Shown piece by piece: positions 34,370 through 43,264 of a stretch of DNA of 64,000 bases (position 1 is its first letter; every line of letters begins with the position of its first letter). The stretch lies in the NCBI GenBank assembly GCA_027623235.1, contig JAQBVJ010000011.1, positions 1-64,000 on the forward strand. Direction: 5' to 3'. The notes below the pieces were generated by a model that saw only the letters and a program-made list of their open reading frames with translations, made no database searches and was not told the origin of the DNA. The DNA comes from Planctomycetota bacterium (GTDB taxonomy: Bacteria > Planctomycetota > Planctomycetia > Planctomycetales > Planctomycetaceae). A program made the translations under genes and the position numbers.

Positions 34370-36094
34370 CTACAAGGCTGGCGTGCGTTCCTGGCGGGCA
34401 GGGGTCGCGCCGCTGGGGATTGTGGATACGGCATTTGATTCAGTTGTTTGTTGTGATTCCGTAGTCCGTTGAGAGTCGACGTGGTCCAGGACGCTCGCCG
34501 GAAACAGGCTCACGCCGACCAGCGTCGCGGCCAGCGGGATGAGAGTCGGGGCGGCGAGGCGTGGTTCTGTCGGCTCACCCGGATGCGCACCGGAGACTCC
34601 CGGAGTGATGACTCGCGTGAACTCGTCCCACATTGTCCAGCCGAGGCACGCAAACGTCGCCAGTACGCAGATCGCGATTGCCGGGGTGTCGGGGAACAGG
34701 CCTTCGACAATTAACAGGACTCCCCAGAAACCCGCAGTCGGCGGGACGAGAGCCAGGCTGGCGATGGGCAGCGCGGCCAGTGCTCCGCGAGACGCACGAA
34801 AAATCCCGTCCGGAGTTTCTGAGGACGAAGTCGCAACGTCCCGGACGGCGGCTTCGCTTTGACACAGCAGAGCGAGAGCCAGTGCCGCGGACGTGCCGAT
34901 CGTGGCGAGGGCAGCTCCGTGAACGACGCCGGGAAGCTGGAGAAAACTTGCTCCAATCGCGATCGTCGAAACGGATAGACCGATGGCGGCGAGGCGGCGT
35001 TGCCGGGAACGCGTGGCGGCCGCGACCAAAGCGAGAACCGCCGCAGCGATCGCTCCCCAGACCAGCAGTCGGTCTCCGAGGTCGATGGACTGAGTGGAAA
35101 AAACCGGCAGCACGACTCGCAACAGAAGATGCATCGACGCGGGCAGATAGCCGACGGCGATCAACGCGACGACTCGCCGGTCAGCGTGCTCGGCGACTCG
35201 CAGCCAGCCGTGATGAAGCGGCGGAAACGGCACTCGCAGAAACAGGGCGGCGACGATGATCAGAAACAGCCACGGGGCGAGTGTGTTCCAGAAGTCGAGT
35301 GCTGGCTCGAACATCGTTGAGAGAACGGGAATCTGCTCGACCATCGTCGTCAGCGAGAAAGTCAGATCCGGATGTTGCCGATCCTCGGTGACCTGCATCC
35401 ACCAGTGACTGACAGCCAGCCCGAGCAGCCCGAACGTCAGCAGCAGTCCGGACGCCAGCTGACCAATGAAAAATCTTCGCGCGGCCTCTCGCCGCAGCGG
35501 GCCACCGAACTCGGCGATCAGAACGGACAGGCCGACGACGGACAGCAGCGAGCAGAACGAAAGCAGCACGACATCCAGCGCGGCGAGGGATCCGATCAGG
35601 GCGGCTTCGGTGAGAAGAATCCACGACAGCCGCAGGATCACTCGGTCGTGTTCCGGCGACTGGCTCTGCACGAACACGACGGAGACGGCCACGGTCAGCA
35701 GAATGAGCCACACGCTGACTCCGCTGACCCCGACGATGACCCGCGCGTCCGGCCCGACCGCGATGTAGGACGGTCTTGCCGGTTCAGTCGACGATGAAGG
35801 AATGACGGTCGGATGCAGCTCGCCGTGCCAGAGGATCGACGAAACGAGCCGGTCCGGCCGCGCGTTCGATGAGTCATCCCCCGATGTCTCAAAGGCTCCC
35901 GTCAGAAAACCGATGAGCATCAAAACGGCCAGCGCAAGCCCTGTCCAGACATTCGTCACGGCGGTGTAATAAACCGACTCGGCCCCCGCGCGGCGCATCA
36001 GCCGAACCAGAATCGCGCCGAACGCGGGCAGCACGACCAGCAGCAGCACAACGTGCGACGCGGCCGACGCGATGACTCGTCCCAGCAGGTCCAT
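34370..36094 (-). CDS. Complex I antiporter-like subunit (NuoM/NuoN type), divergent
   Basis: 574 residues with about a dozen membrane segments. The usual channel motif (KxPxxPxHxWLPxAH) is seen as ALFLRVPFPPLHHGWLRVAEHA, so the lysine is replaced by Arg. SFCSLLSVVGLSVLIAEFGGPL and QLASGLLLTFGLLGLAVSHW match the repeat helices. ATG 36094 follows the stop of the upstream gene by two bases with GGGGGG before it. It forms a pair with the NuoL-like gene and has no nearby NADH dehydrogenase peripheral subunits. Confidence 0.68.
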   Translation of the reverse strand: MDLLGRVIASAASHVVLLLVVLPAFGAILVRLMRRAGAESVYYTAVTNVWTGLALAVLMLIGFLTGAFETSGDDSSNARPDRLVSSILWHGELHPTVIPSSSTEPARPSYIAVGPDARVIVGVSGVSVWLILLTVAVSVVFVQSQSPEHDRVILRLSWILLTEAALIGSLAALDVVLLSFCSLLSVVGLSVLIAEFGGPLRREAARRFFIGQLASGLLLTFGLLGLAVSHWWMQVTEDRQHPDLTFSLTTMVEQIPVLSTMFEPALDFWNTLAPWLFLIIVAALFLRVPFPPLHHGWLRVAEHADRRVVALIAVGYLPASMHLLLRVVLPVFSTQSIDLGDRLLVWGAIAAAVLALVAAATRSRQRRLAAIGLSVSTIAIGASFLQLPGVVHGAALATIGTSAALALALLCQSEAAVRDVATSSSETPDGIFRASRGALAALPIASLALVPPTAGFWGVLLIVEGLFPDTPAIAICVLATFACLGWTMWDEFTRVITPGVSGAHPGEPTEPRLAAPTLIPLAATLVGVSLFPASVLDHVDSQRTTESQQTTESNAVSTIPSGATPARQERTPAL

Positions 36095-36096
36095 GG

Positions 36097-37254
36097 TCAG
36101 CCCCCCGTTCCGGTCAGGGCGAGAAGAAGTCCCACCAGGCACAGCACGGCGGCCAGTGCGGCGTACCTCGGGTCAAGGCTGCGAAGGTGCTCGACGTTCC
36201 CGACCGCTCGCTGACAATGAGCCAGCCAGGCTCCTTCGCGGGATCCGCCCATCAGATGCCGGTCAAACAGCTCGGCCGTCGTCGCTGCGACTCGAAGCGG
36301 AACGGAGAACAGCCAGCGCGAGACGGGTTCGGCGACCACACCCGCCGCAACCAGGCTCACCACAAGTAACGGGGTCAGCGTGTCGTGCCTGAGCACCAAT
36401 GAATATCGAATAAGCAGGACGCACGCCGGAATCAGCGTCGCCAGAGAAACGATAATCAGGTCGAGCGGTCGCGAGCGGTTGCTCGTCCGCCGTTGCCAGA
36501 GCAGCCACGGAAGCAACGCGACCCGGCAACAGGCGGCCAGAGAAAGGAAGACACAGATTCCGAGTGGAGCGGCTTGAGCGTCGACGCGCCGATCGAGAGA
36601 GATGCCTTCATGAATACCGTCGGGCGTGACAACGAGTTGAGGGCGGGAGAAAAAGTCAAGTTCATCGATCCGCAATGTGCCGTACCGCTCGCTGATAAGG
36701 AGCAAAGTGACGATCAGCAGAAACGACGACACGTAAAGCGATTGCAGTGGTGCCGCTTTGTTAGCGCTGCCCGCCGGAGTACCAGTTGAAGAAGTCCGAA
36801 AGCGGATTGCGAGGGTGACGTCGAGTAGCAGCCACAGAACCACAATGACACTGAGATCGGTTGCGGTACACGCAAGACCGCAGGTGGCGGCAAGAGTCAG
36901 AAAACGGGGAGCGGACTCGATGTGCCGATCTGGTGTTTTGTCTCCGCCGCGGCCGGAAGTGAACTCAGCGAGAAACGGTGCGGCGAGCAGGCAGACGGCC
37001 ACAGCTCCGATGCCGTATGCCGAAAAGCGATCGACACGAAACTCAAGCAGAACTGAAATAGATTCCTCGACTGCGCTGCCAAGCCAGCTGCCAAAGAAGA
37101 TCGATTCAGGACCATAAACACTCACGGCACCGATCAGCCAGAGCAGGCCGACCGCCACGATCGCCGGGCGGGCGACAGGGAACAGCAGAGCCGTGAACGC
37201 GCCGTAAAGCGGGGCCGTCAACATCAGGCAGACGTAAAGCTCGCCAGAGATCAT
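36097..37254 (-). CDS. Complex I antiporter-like subunit (NuoL type), shortened
   Basis: 385 residues with about ten hydrophobic segments. LEFRVDRFSAYGIGAVAVCLL and PRFLTLAATCGLACTATDLSVIVVLWLL sit where NuoL carries its quinone-side helices; AACCRVALLPWLLWQRR is a degenerate form of the channel region. The C-terminal FDRHLMGGSREGAWLAHCQRAV resembles the NuoL tail (FDR, then a short loop). Full NuoL has about 600 residues; the helices between appear to be missing. Translation is coupled to the NuoM-like gene. The pair may be a proton or cation module; the exact role is unknown. Confidence 0.6.
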   Translation of the reverse strand: MISGELYVCLMLTAPLYGAFTALLFPVARPAIVAVGLLWLIGAVSVYGPESIFFGSWLGSAVEESISVLLEFRVDRFSAYGIGAVAVCLLAAPFLAEFTSGRGGDKTPDRHIESAPRFLTLAATCGLACTATDLSVIVVLWLLLDVTLAIRFRTSSTGTPAGSANKAAPLQSLYVSSFLLIVTLLLISERYGTLRIDELDFFSRPQLVVTPDGIHEGISLDRRVDAQAAPLGICVFLSLAACCRVALLPWLLWQRRTSNRSRPLDLIIVSLATLIPACVLLIRYSLVLRHDTLTPLLVVSLVAAGVVAEPVSRWLFSVPLRVAATTAELFDRHLMGGSREGAWLAHCQRAVGNVEHLRSLDPRYAALAAVLCLVGLLLALTGTGG

Positions 37255-37458
37255 GCCTGATTCGAATCCGTGAGGTCAGAATTCCGGTGGACGACGAGGC
37301 TGCTCTTCCGGATGCCTCTCCGTGCGGACGGTAATGCAGGGTCGGACGGCTGAGAATGTTCCGCACAGAAACTTCCAGGCCTCGGCGGGGTTCATGTCGG
37401 TTCTTCGTTTCGGTTATCCTCTGCCGCCCATCTCCGGAATTCAGCAATTGGTTTGTCC

Positions 37459-39501
37459 ATGAAGATCAAGTTTTCTGCCGTTGCATTTTCTACTGCCGCT
37501 GCCTGCTGCCTGGTTCTCTCGGTCACGAGGGCCGGTGTTTCGGCGGACTCGACGGAAGCCACGTCGCTGGTCGGGCGAACGGTCAGCGAGTTTTCCGTCA
37601 AGGATTACCGGGGCAAAACGCACTCGCTGAGCGACTACGGTTCCAGCAAAGTCATCGTGCTCGCCTTTCTGGGGACCGAGTGTCCTCTGGCGAAGCTCTA
37701 CGCACCGCGGCTGGCTTCACTGAACGCCGAGCTGGCGTCGCGCGGAGTCACGTTTCTCGGCGTGAACTCGAACCGGCAGGATTCGCTGACCGAAGTGGCG
37801 AGCCACGCGCGGCGGCACGGCATCGAGTTTCCCGTTCTCAAGGACACCGGAAATCGACTGGCCGACGCGATCGGCGTCACGCGGACGCCGGAAATCGTCG
37901 TCCTGGACGAAAAACGGACGGTGCGCTATCACGGGCGGATCGATGACCAGTACGGCGTCGGGTACATCCGCGACGAAGTGGAAAAAGCGTTCCTGAAAGA
38001 CGCCGTCGAGGACCTGCTCGCCGGGCGCGAGGTCAAAGCACCTCATACGGACGTCGTCGGCTGTTTCATCGGGCGAATTCGAGAACCCAAAGCGGACAGC
38101 CCGATTACCTACTCCAATCAGGTGGCACGGATTCTCCAGCGGAACTGCGAGGAGTGCCATCGCGAAGGCGAGATCGCTCCGTTCAGCCTCACAAAGTACG
38201 AAGACGTCGTTGGCTGGGGAGACACGATTCTCGAGGTCATCGAGGATCAGCGGATGCCGCCGTGGCACGCCAGCCCGAAGCACGGAGAATTCTCCAACGC
38301 GCGCGTCATGACGGCCGAGGACAAGCAGCAGCTTCGCGACTGGGTGAAGGCCGGCTCTCCTGAGGGCGACCCCGCTTTGCTGCCTGAGCCGCTTAGCCAC
38401 ACCAGCGGGTGGTTCCTGCCGAAGGAGCCGGACTTCGTCATCAACATGGCCGATAAGCCGTACGACGTTCAGGCAGAAGGAACCGTCCGCTACAGACATT
38501 TCGACGTGGATCCGGGTTTCACCGAAGACAAGTGGATCAAGGCGGCTGAGCTGCAGCCTGGAAACCGAGCCGTCGTGCATCACATTCTCGTGTTCGCATT
38601 ACCGCCGGGAGGACGCCAGCGGTCGAGCCTTGCGAGTGTCAACGGTGAATTTCTTGCCGCGTACGTGCCAGGGCACCGGTCACCGGTTTACGACGACGGA
38701 ATGGCGAAGCTCGTGCCGGCCGGGTCGAAACTCGTGTTTCAGATTCACTACACGCCGATCGGGACTCCCGTGAAGGATCTCAGCCGACTGGGACTCGTCT
38801 TCGCCGAGCCGGAATCGGTCAAGCACGTCGTGACGACTCAGCAGGCGTCTGAGCATCGCGGCCTCGTCATCCCACCCGGCGCCGACAACTTCAAAGTGGA
38901 ATCGCGATCGCAGACGGCTCCGTCGCCGGTCACGCTGCTTGCTTTCATGCCGCACATGCATCTTCGAGGAAAGGCATTCCGCTACGAGGTCTTTTATCCC
39001 GACGGGAAAAGCGAAACTCTTCTCGACGTGCCGCGCTACGATTTCAACTGGCAGACGGCCTACCGACTGGCCGAGCCGAAGACGCTGCCCAAAGGAGCGT
39101 ATCTTCGCTGCGTGGCTCACTACGACAATTCCGAGGCCAATCTCAACAATCCCGATCCGACTGAGACTGTCCGATGGGGCGATCAGACATGGAACGAGAT
39201 GATGATTGGCTATTTCGATGTCGCTGCGCCGACATCGGTGCTCGGGATTGAGCCCGGTGCAAAGAAGCCGGCGGGGGATGCAGATTTGCTCAACGTGGGC
39301 GGCCAGAAAGTCGAGGTCTCCAAAATCATCGACGGGATCACCGACCTCGACAAGAACAAGGACGGCAAACTGACGGCAAACGAAGTCCCGCAGAAGTACC
39401 TCATCATCTTCACCCGTCTGGATGCAAATTCCGACGGAGAGCTGACGGTCGACGAGGCGCGGAAGACGATTGCCGACTACCGGAAAAAGCTTCGGCAGTA
39501 G
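37459..39501 (+). CDS. Secreted fusion: redoxin, cytochrome c, Cu monooxygenase-like, EF-hands
   Basis: 680 residues with a signal peptide (FSAVAFSTAAACCLVLSVTRAG). Residues 40-190: a redoxin/AhpC-type thioredoxin fold with GTECPLAKLYAPRL as the active-site loop. About 215-300: a cytochrome c domain with one heme motif CEECH and Met (QRMPPWHA) as likely axial ligand. About 330-600: a type II copper monooxygenase-like domain with copper sites HHILVFAL, FQIHYTP and FMPHMHLRGKAFRY. About 620-680: two EF-hand loops (DLDKNKDGKLTANE, DANSDGELTVDE). The combination suggests a periplasmic redox enzyme, substrate unknown. A TTG lies two codons upstream of the chosen ATG. Confidence 0.85.
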   Translation: MKIKFSAVAFSTAAACCLVLSVTRAGVSADSTEATSLVGRTVSEFSVKDYRGKTHSLSDYGSSKVIVLAFLGTECPLAKLYAPRLASLNAELASRGVTFLGVNSNRQDSLTEVASHARRHGIEFPVLKDTGNRLADAIGVTRTPEIVVLDEKRTVRYHGRIDDQYGVGYIRDEVEKAFLKDAVEDLLAGREVKAPHTDVVGCFIGRIREPKADSPITYSNQVARILQRNCEECHREGEIAPFSLTKYEDVVGWGDTILEVIEDQRMPPWHASPKHGEFSNARVMTAEDKQQLRDWVKAGSPEGDPALLPEPLSHTSGWFLPKEPDFVINMADKPYDVQAEGTVRYRHFDVDPGFTEDKWIKAAELQPGNRAVVHHILVFALPPGGRQRSSLASVNGEFLAAYVPGHRSPVYDDGMAKLVPAGSKLVFQIHYTPIGTPVKDLSRLGLVFAEPESVKHVVTTQQASEHRGLVIPPGADNFKVESRSQTAPSPVTLLAFMPHMHLRGKAFRYEVFYPDGKSETLLDVPRYDFNWQTAYRLAEPKTLPKGAYLRCVAHYDNSEANLNNPDPTETVRWGDQTWNEMMIGYFDVAAPTSVLGIEPGAKKPAGDADLLNVGGQKVEVSKIIDGITDLDKNKDGKLTANEVPQKYLIIFTRLDANSDGELTVDEARKTIADYRKKLRQ

Positions 39502-39531
39502 TCGATGACGCAGAGGCTGCCTGCGTTCCGA

Positions 39532-39774
39532 TCAGCGATGGGCGACGACGGTAATTCCGGCGTCCATCAGCAGGCTCGATTCGATGCCTGCGCTGCGCAG
39601 CTCTGCGAGCTTCGCTCGGGCTTCTTCAACCGTCTGGCACCGTTTAACCACTCGCCAGGGGTTCGATTCGCGGGGGGCTGCTTTGAGTGTGGGGCTGGCA
39701 ATTGCGACCATGACGTCTTCCTCGCGTGGCGGGATGAACGGCTCGGCGAGTCCATTCTTAGTTATGTTCGGCAC
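39532..39774 (-). CDS. Small protein of unknown function
   Basis: 80 residues. The C-terminal two thirds (WRVVKRCQTVEEARAKLAELRSAGIESSLL) look like a compact alpha/beta element similar to SPOR-like or small signal-transduction folds, with a plausible hydrophobic pattern. An alternative start is Met22 (VMVAIASPT). It lies between two long plus-strand genes, reading the other way. It may be a real small gene. Confidence 0.45.
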   Translation of the reverse strand: MPNITKNGLAEPFIPPREEDVMVAIASPTLKAAPRESNPWRVVKRCQTVEEARAKLAELRSAGIESSLLMDAGITVVAHR

Positions 39775-40186
39775 CCTGCCGAATTGATCTTTGTCAAAAA
39801 GCGCATGAAGAGTCGATTTGCTGAAGATGAGTCCCGTCGCTGGAAGTTCGCAGCCGGCTGTCGGACAAGGGAATTCATGGGATCCCGTTCACAGTCAGTC
39901 AAACGGGCTGATGCGACATCGTCGATTTTGTCTCAAATCAGATGGGCCAGAGGGATTTGTTCCGCGCGTCGCCTGACGCAGCGGCGACTTTCTGCTTCGA
40001 GTCTCAAATCCAGGCGATGCCGAGCGTGTGATTTCGCGGTTCGACCGGTCCGGCCACGATTGGAAACAGCAGGGCGAATTGTCGGTGCTCGACTTCGCGC
40101 CGCGATGCACACATAATCCACGCTTGATCTGACTTTCCGGCGCGACCGGCAAACGGGTTGCAGCCTCAACCGTCATGGAGACCACA
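39775..40186. other. Intergenic gap
   Basis: 412 bases without a convincing gene. A minus-strand frame (39895-40299) is open but overlaps the next gene's start and shows no family signal. It probably carries the promoter of the downstream PVC-type gene. Confidence 0.4.
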
Positions 40187-43096
40187 ATGCGGCTTTTCAC
40201 CTCGCTGAGCATGACAGCAGTCCTTCTTGTGTCAGGAATGTGCGTTTCTTCGGCGGTCGCGGCGAAGCCGGAAGTGGCTCGCGAATGGACCTTCGACAAG
40301 GGGCCGGCCGGCTGGCAGGCGATAACTCAGGTCGAGCTGGGCACGCGTGACGGGCTGCTGACGCTTGTCGGGACCGGACCGGACCCCCACTTCGGCGCGG
40401 ACGTGAAAGCTCCTGCCGGCTGGAAGCTGCTGCGGATTCTCGCCCGTTTTTCGGGCCGACTGAACGGGCAGGTATTCTGGGCGACGGAGGGGGAACGCGG
40501 CACGAGCGAAGCCAGGTCGGCTCGTTTTGAGGCCAGCTCGGCCGGCGACGACTTCCGTAAAATCGATGTTTACTTCAAGCCCGAGCAGGACCTCACCCAG
40601 CTTCGCATCGACCCGCACAACGGAAATTGCTCCATCGAAATTCGCAGCATCGCGCTCTTGAACGAAGCGCCGCCGGCTCCGAAGTCGACGCCGGTTTCGC
40701 AGATCAAACTGGCAAAAGACTTCAAGGCAGAACTGCTGTACTCGGTTCCGGACGAACAGGGCTCGTGGGTGTGCCTGACGACCGATCCGAAAGGACGGCT
40801 CATCACTTCCGATCAGTACGGCAAGCTGTACCGGATTACGCCGCCAGCGATTTCTGGAAAGGCGATTCAGATCGAGACGATCGACGTCGATCTGGGGATG
40901 GCTCAGGGACTTTTATGGGCGTTCGATTCACTTTACGTGATGGTCAACGCGGAGAATTCAGGCCTCTACCGTGTTCGCGACACCGACGGAGACGACAAGC
41001 TCGACGAGGTGAAACTGCTGCGGGCGATCCGTGGCGGCAGCGAACACGGACCTCACGCGGTCATTCTCTCGCCGGACCGACAATCACTTTACGTCTGCGG
41101 TGGCAACCACACGGACATCCCTGATCCGGAAACGTCGCGAGTGCCTCGCAACTGGGCCGAGGATCAACTGCTGCCTCGCATGTGGGACGCCGGCGGGCAC
41201 GCCGTCGGCAAGACGGCTCCCGGCGGCTGGATCGCGAAGACCGATCCGGACGGGAGCAAGTTCGAACTGATCGCGTCCGGATTCCGCAACGAGTACGACA
41301 TCGCCTTCAACACGGACGGAGAACTCTTCACCTACGACGCCGACATGGAATGGGACGTCGGCACAGCCTGGTACCGTCCGACGCGGGTTAATCACGTCGT
41401 CAGCGGAGCCGAGTTCGGCTGGCGCTCGGGCACTGGAAAATTTTCCGAGTATTACCCGGACAGCCTCGGCTCGGTCGTCGACATCGGCCCCGGCTCGCCG
41501 ACGGGGATCGTCTTCGGAACGGGCGCCAAATTTCCGGAGAAGTACCAGAAGGCACTCTTCATCTGTGACTGGAGTTACGGCGTTCTCTACGCCGTCCACA
41601 TGACACAAGACGGAGCTTCCTACACCGGCGAGGCCGAACGTTTCGCATCGGGCACGCCGCTTCAACTGACAGACATCGTCATCAACCCGAAAGACCAGGC
41701 GATGTACTTCACGATTGGAGGCCGACGAACTCAGTCGGGTCTCTATCGAGTGACCTATGTCGGCAAGGAGTCGACCAGTCCTCCTCCGCAGATCACGGCG
41801 CCGCCGCATCCGGACGTCGCCGCTCGAAAAGAAATGGAAAAACTCCACAGGTCCGACAATGCGACGGTTGAGCCGGCGAAAATCTTCGACGCGCTGGCAC
41901 ACCCGGACCGCCACGTTCGCTTCGCAGCGAGAATTGCTCTTGAGCACATTTCCGTCAAGGAGTGGGGGACCGGACGGCTGGCGGGCCGGCCGGACGCTCT
42001 GGTGGGCCTGGCGATTGCTGGAGCCCGCAGTGTCGAATCGATTCCTGAGGATCAACGCCCGCGGATGCAGGCCGGCACGATTAACGCCCTCGCACAGATT
42101 CCGTTTGCCGATCAATCGGAGCGGCTGCAGCTCGACATTCTGCGGGCCATTTCGCTGCAGTTGATCCGAGTCGGTCAGCCGTCGGACAAAATGCGAACTC
42201 TGCTGCTGGAGAAGTTGGACCCCCTGTATCCGGCGAAGTCGACGCGGATCAATCGTGAGCTGTCGCAGGTGCTGATTTATCTGAAGGCCCCCAAAGTTGT
42301 GCCAAGAACGCTCGGCCTGATCGAAAACGCCGCGACTCAGGAGGAGCAGATGCAGCTGGCTCTGTGGCTGCGGACGGCGAAGGAAGACTGGTCGCTCGCC
42401 GATCACAAACGCTACTTCGCGTACTTCAACAAAGCGGCCGCCCATCGAGGCGGGCATTCGTTGCAGGGATTCCTCGGGAACATCAGATCGGAGGCCATCG
42501 CACGCCTCAGTGACGACGAGAAGGAGCAGCTTAAGGAGACGCTCGCTGTGACTCCGGATCCGGCCAGTGTCTCGATTGTCGAGCCGCGTGAGCTGGTCAA
42601 AAAATGGACGGTCGCCGAACTGCTCCCCGTTCTGCAGACACAAAAGACGGGCCGAAACTTCGAGAACGGTCGGAGAATGTTCGCTCAGGGGGCGTGCTTC
42701 AAGTGCCATCGTTTTGCGAGTGAGGGGGGAATCGTCGGCCCGGTCCTCGACGCGGTCGGGCGCCGGTTCAACGACAGGGACATGCTCGATGCGATTCTCG
42801 AACCGAGCAAAGTCATCTCCGACCAGTACCAAGCGACGACGTTTGTTCTGGAGAGCGGCAAGACTGTTACGGGACGCATCGCGAACCTGTCCGGGAAGAA
42901 CTACCTGGTCAGCGAGAACATGCTCGACCCCGGCCGGCTCACCGCGGTCAATCGAGACGAAGTGGAAGAGCAGATTCCTTCGCCGCTCTCGCAGATGCCA
43001 ACCGGTCTGATTGACACGTTGACGCAGGAGGAGATTCTCGATTTGATCGCTTATCTGAGATCGGGTGGTAATTCCGACGACGAGGCATTCAAGTAG
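40187..43096 (+). CDS. PVC-type heme-binding propeller-HEAT-cytochrome c protein
   Basis: 969 residues. Signal peptide (RLFTSLSMTAVLLVSGMCVSSAVA), an N-terminal jelly-roll region (about 30-170), a six-bladed propeller of the membrane-bound dehydrogenase type (about 185-520; FDSLYVMVNAENSGLYRV, SGFRNEYDIAFNTDGELF, FICDWSYGVLYAVHMT), HEAT-like repeats (about 570-800), and a C-terminal cytochrome c with heme motif CFKCHRF and GPVLDAVGRRFNDRDML. This architecture is common in planctomycetes and verrucomicrobia; its substrates are unknown. GGAG lies six bases before the ATG. Confidence 0.88.
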   Translation: MRLFTSLSMTAVLLVSGMCVSSAVAAKPEVAREWTFDKGPAGWQAITQVELGTRDGLLTLVGTGPDPHFGADVKAPAGWKLLRILARFSGRLNGQVFWATEGERGTSEARSARFEASSAGDDFRKIDVYFKPEQDLTQLRIDPHNGNCSIEIRSIALLNEAPPAPKSTPVSQIKLAKDFKAELLYSVPDEQGSWVCLTTDPKGRLITSDQYGKLYRITPPAISGKAIQIETIDVDLGMAQGLLWAFDSLYVMVNAENSGLYRVRDTDGDDKLDEVKLLRAIRGGSEHGPHAVILSPDRQSLYVCGGNHTDIPDPETSRVPRNWAEDQLLPRMWDAGGHAVGKTAPGGWIAKTDPDGSKFELIASGFRNEYDIAFNTDGELFTYDADMEWDVGTAWYRPTRVNHVVSGAEFGWRSGTGKFSEYYPDSLGSVVDIGPGSPTGIVFGTGAKFPEKYQKALFICDWSYGVLYAVHMTQDGASYTGEAERFASGTPLQLTDIVINPKDQAMYFTIGGRRTQSGLYRVTYVGKESTSPPPQITAPPHPDVAARKEMEKLHRSDNATVEPAKIFDALAHPDRHVRFAARIALEHISVKEWGTGRLAGRPDALVGLAIAGARSVESIPEDQRPRMQAGTINALAQIPFADQSERLQLDILRAISLQLIRVGQPSDKMRTLLLEKLDPLYPAKSTRINRELSQVLIYLKAPKVVPRTLGLIENAATQEEQMQLALWLRTAKEDWSLADHKRYFAYFNKAAAHRGGHSLQGFLGNIRSEAIARLSDDEKEQLKETLAVTPDPASVSIVEPRELVKKWTVAELLPVLQTQKTGRNFENGRRMFAQGACFKCHRFASEGGIVGPVLDAVGRRFNDRDMLDAILEPSKVISDQYQATTFVLESGKTVTGRIANLSGKNYLVSENMLDPGRLTAVNRDEVEEQIPSPLSQMPTGLIDTLTQEEILDLIAYLRSGGNSDDEAFK

Positions 43097-43120
43097 CGGT
43101 TGGATTGCGCTCTGCTCGGG

Positions 43121-43227
43121 CCTGTAGGACGGACGCCCACGTCCGTCAGGCCCCTTACCTTTTCTCGCCATTCTTTTAGTGTTCGCGGCCTGGGCTCTGA
43201 CGGACGTGGGCGTCCGTTCTACCGGCC
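43121..43227. repeat. Inverted-repeat element with GGACGCCCACGTCC arms
   Basis: A 21-bp perfect inverted repeat (43129-43149 and 43197-43217, arm ACGGACGCCCACGTCCGTCAG), each arm itself nearly palindromic, surrounding about 47 bases. It lies between the PVC-type gene and the DUF1501 gene. A single related arm sits at 20349-20368. A small dispersed repeat. Confidence 0.85.
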
Positions 43228-43264
43228 TGAATTAAATCCGCCTGCGTTCCTGACGAGGCATGAC

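Noticed and set aside
41084..43171. 695-residue minus-strand frame over the PVC-type gene
   Set aside because: A shadow of the high-GC coding strand; no recognisable motifs, while the plus strand has signal peptide, propeller and heme motifs.
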